DNA from: Bacillota bacterium
GTDB taxonomy: Bacteria > Bacillota > Clostridia > Christensenellales > SZUA-584
Length of the DNA: 5,697 nucleotides
Direction: 5' to 3'
Assembly (NCBI GenBank): GCA_023441905.1
Contig: JAEZNC010000025.1
Coordinates: 1 to 5,697, forward strand
Part shown: positions 4,904 to 5,697 of the stretch, one piece after another
Numbering within the stretch: position 1 is the first letter of the stretch
Layout of the letters: every line of letters begins with the position of its first letter
The notes under the pieces: generated by a model
Told to the model about the DNA's origin: nothing
Seen by the model: the letters and a program-made list of their open reading frames with translations, nothing else
Databases searched by the model: none
Program-made: the position numbers and the translations under genes

Positions 4904-5697
4904 ATGAAAAAACTCATTGCTGTTCTTTTGGTTGTTGTACTGGCGGTTGGAATGATCGCATGTACTGCTCAAACACCCGCTCCGAGCGAATCCTCGGCTG
5001 CACCCGAAACATCCGCTGCTGCGCCGGAGACATCCGCTGCTGCGCCGGAGACATCCGAGCTGATTAAGGTTGGCATCATCAACAATCCGCCGGCCGAGTC
5101 CGGATATCGCGCGGCGAACGTGGCTGACTTTGAAAAAGTCTTCACAGAAGCAAACGGATACGCGGTTTCGACATTCTACAGCCTGAAGAATGACGAGCAG
5201 TTGAATGCAGCTGCGCAGTTCATCACCGACGGTGTAGACTATCTGCTTATCTCGGCAGCCGCGACAGATGGCTGGGAAACAGTTCTGACCAATGCCAAAG
5301 AAGCCGGCATCAAAGTGTTCCTCTTCGACCGCATGATGAACGTCGATGAGAGCCTTTATGAATCTGCTGTTGTTTCCGATATGGCAAAACAAGGCACCAC
5401 GGCTGTGGAATGGCTGAAAGGTCAGAAGCTTGATGAGTACAACGTGATCCACATTCAGGGCGCAATGGGCAGCGATGCTCAGATCGGCCGTACAAAGGCG
5501 CTGGATGCTGAATTCGCAGCCGGCACAATGAAGATGGTTATTCAGCAGACCGCGACTTGGGATGAAGCCACAGCGAAGCAGATTGTGGAGTCTGTCATCA
5601 ATTCCGGCGACAAATTCAACGTGATCTACGCTGAAAACGACGGTATGGCGAAGGGCGCTGTTGCAGCGCTGGATGCTGCCGGTATCACCCACGGCGT
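4904..5697 (+). CDS. Sugar-binding lipoprotein, transporter-type paralogue (3' end outside the window)
   Basis: A second Peripla_BP_4 family lipoprotein. 264 complete codons are visible with no stop before the edge, so roughly 70-100 residues are probably missing. The signal peptide (1-19) ends in MIAC, with C20 lipidated. A low-complexity Ala-Pro-Glu-Thr-Ser tether (21-51) includes three 7-residue repeats. The binding fold starts at about 54: ESGYR (65-69), TDGW (121-124), DR (142-143), GSDAQIGR (189-196) and END (244-246) align with the paralogue at 3149-4150. The pocket differs, because GDFTR of the paralogue is replaced by ATWDE (217-221), removing the usual arginine. AAAGGAA (4889-4895) precedes the ATG with a 10-nt gap. 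Its own promoter region and the family context suggest it opens an ABC-transporter operon, with ATPase and permease genes expected to the right. The ligand is unknown. Confidence 0.9.
   Translation, partial: MKKLIAVLLVVVLAVGMIACTAQTPAPSESSAAPETSAAAPETSAAAPETSELIKVGIINNPPAESGYRAANVADFEKVFTEANGYAVSTFYSLKNDEQLNAAAQFITDGVDYLLISAAATDGWETVLTNAKEAGIKVFLFDRMMNVDESLYESAVVSDMAKQGTTAVEWLKGQKLDEYNVIHIQGAMGSDAQIGRTKALDAEFAAGTMKMVIQQTATWDEATAKQIVESVINSGDKFNVIYAENDGMAKGAVAALDAAGITHG
4994..5056 (+). repeat. Three in-frame 21-bp tandem repeats in the lipoprotein tether
   Basis: There are three consecutive 21-bp units: 4994-5014 (diverged), 5015-5035 and 5036-5056 (identical to each other). Each encodes (S/A)AAPETS in the surface linker between the lipidated Cys and the sugar-binding domain. 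The unit length is a multiple of three, so gain or loss of copies changes tether length without a frameshift. Confidence 0.9.

Noticed and set aside
4726..4917. Minus-strand 63-codon frame crossing the promoter of the second binding protein
   Set aside because: No ribosome site precedes it, it covers the promoter and stem-loop, and the protein has no recognisable features.
4885..5067. Small plus-strand frame starting at ATG 4885
   Set aside because: It overlaps the lipoprotein start in another frame, uses the ribosome site region as coding sequence and translates the repeats into a Cys-rich artefact.
4880..5692. Minus-strand open frame (270 codons) opposite the second binding protein
   Set aside because: The plus strand encodes a recognisable lipoprotein with signal peptide and family motifs. 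The minus translation is low-complexity where the tandem repeats lie.

Overview
The window looks like a chromosomal segment of a Bacillota member, most likely a gut-type or anaerobic Clostridia. The evidence is a YesM/YesN-type two-component pair, lipoprotein solute-binding proteins with a Cys lipobox, purine-rich Shine-Dalgarno sites, a GC-mixed coding sequence beside AT-rich gaps, and GC-rich REP-like hairpin repeats. No phylogenetic marker is present, so the placement is an inference.

Layout. Positions 1-93 are a short promoter/leader region. At 94-4150 three genes on the + strand are translationally coupled by 4-bp start/stop overlaps (GTGA at 1707-1710, ATGA at 3149-3152): an AraC-type response regulator, a YesM-family membrane histidine kinase, and a YtfQ/RbsB-like sugar-binding lipoprotein. 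A 753-nt non-coding gap (4151-4903) follows. It holds a probable weak terminator, two copies of a hairpin-forming repeat 76 bp apart, a strongly self-complementary block (about 4449-4705) with mutually exclusive long-range pairings ending in a T-run, and then a compact promoter region. That promoter region has an 8-bp direct repeat with an 11-bp period, a weak -35, an extended -10, a partial cre-like site and a perfect 8-bp stem-loop. At 4904 a second, paralogous sugar-binding lipoprotein begins and runs off the right edge.

How the parts probably work together. The first binding protein is locked into the same operon as the kinase and regulator, while the second has its own leader and resembles the first gene of a sugar ABC-transporter operon. 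The simplest reading is a three-component sensor: binding protein 1 reports extracellular sugar to the kinase ectodomain, the kinase phosphorylates the regulator, and the regulator activates the transporter operon starting with binding protein 2. This parallels the described XylFII-LytS/YesN type of system, but the ligand (galactofuranose-, galactose- or ribose-like pentose/hexose) cannot be fixed from sequence. The parts most worth checking are the structured intergenic RNA candidate and the regulatory architecture in front of the second binding protein.
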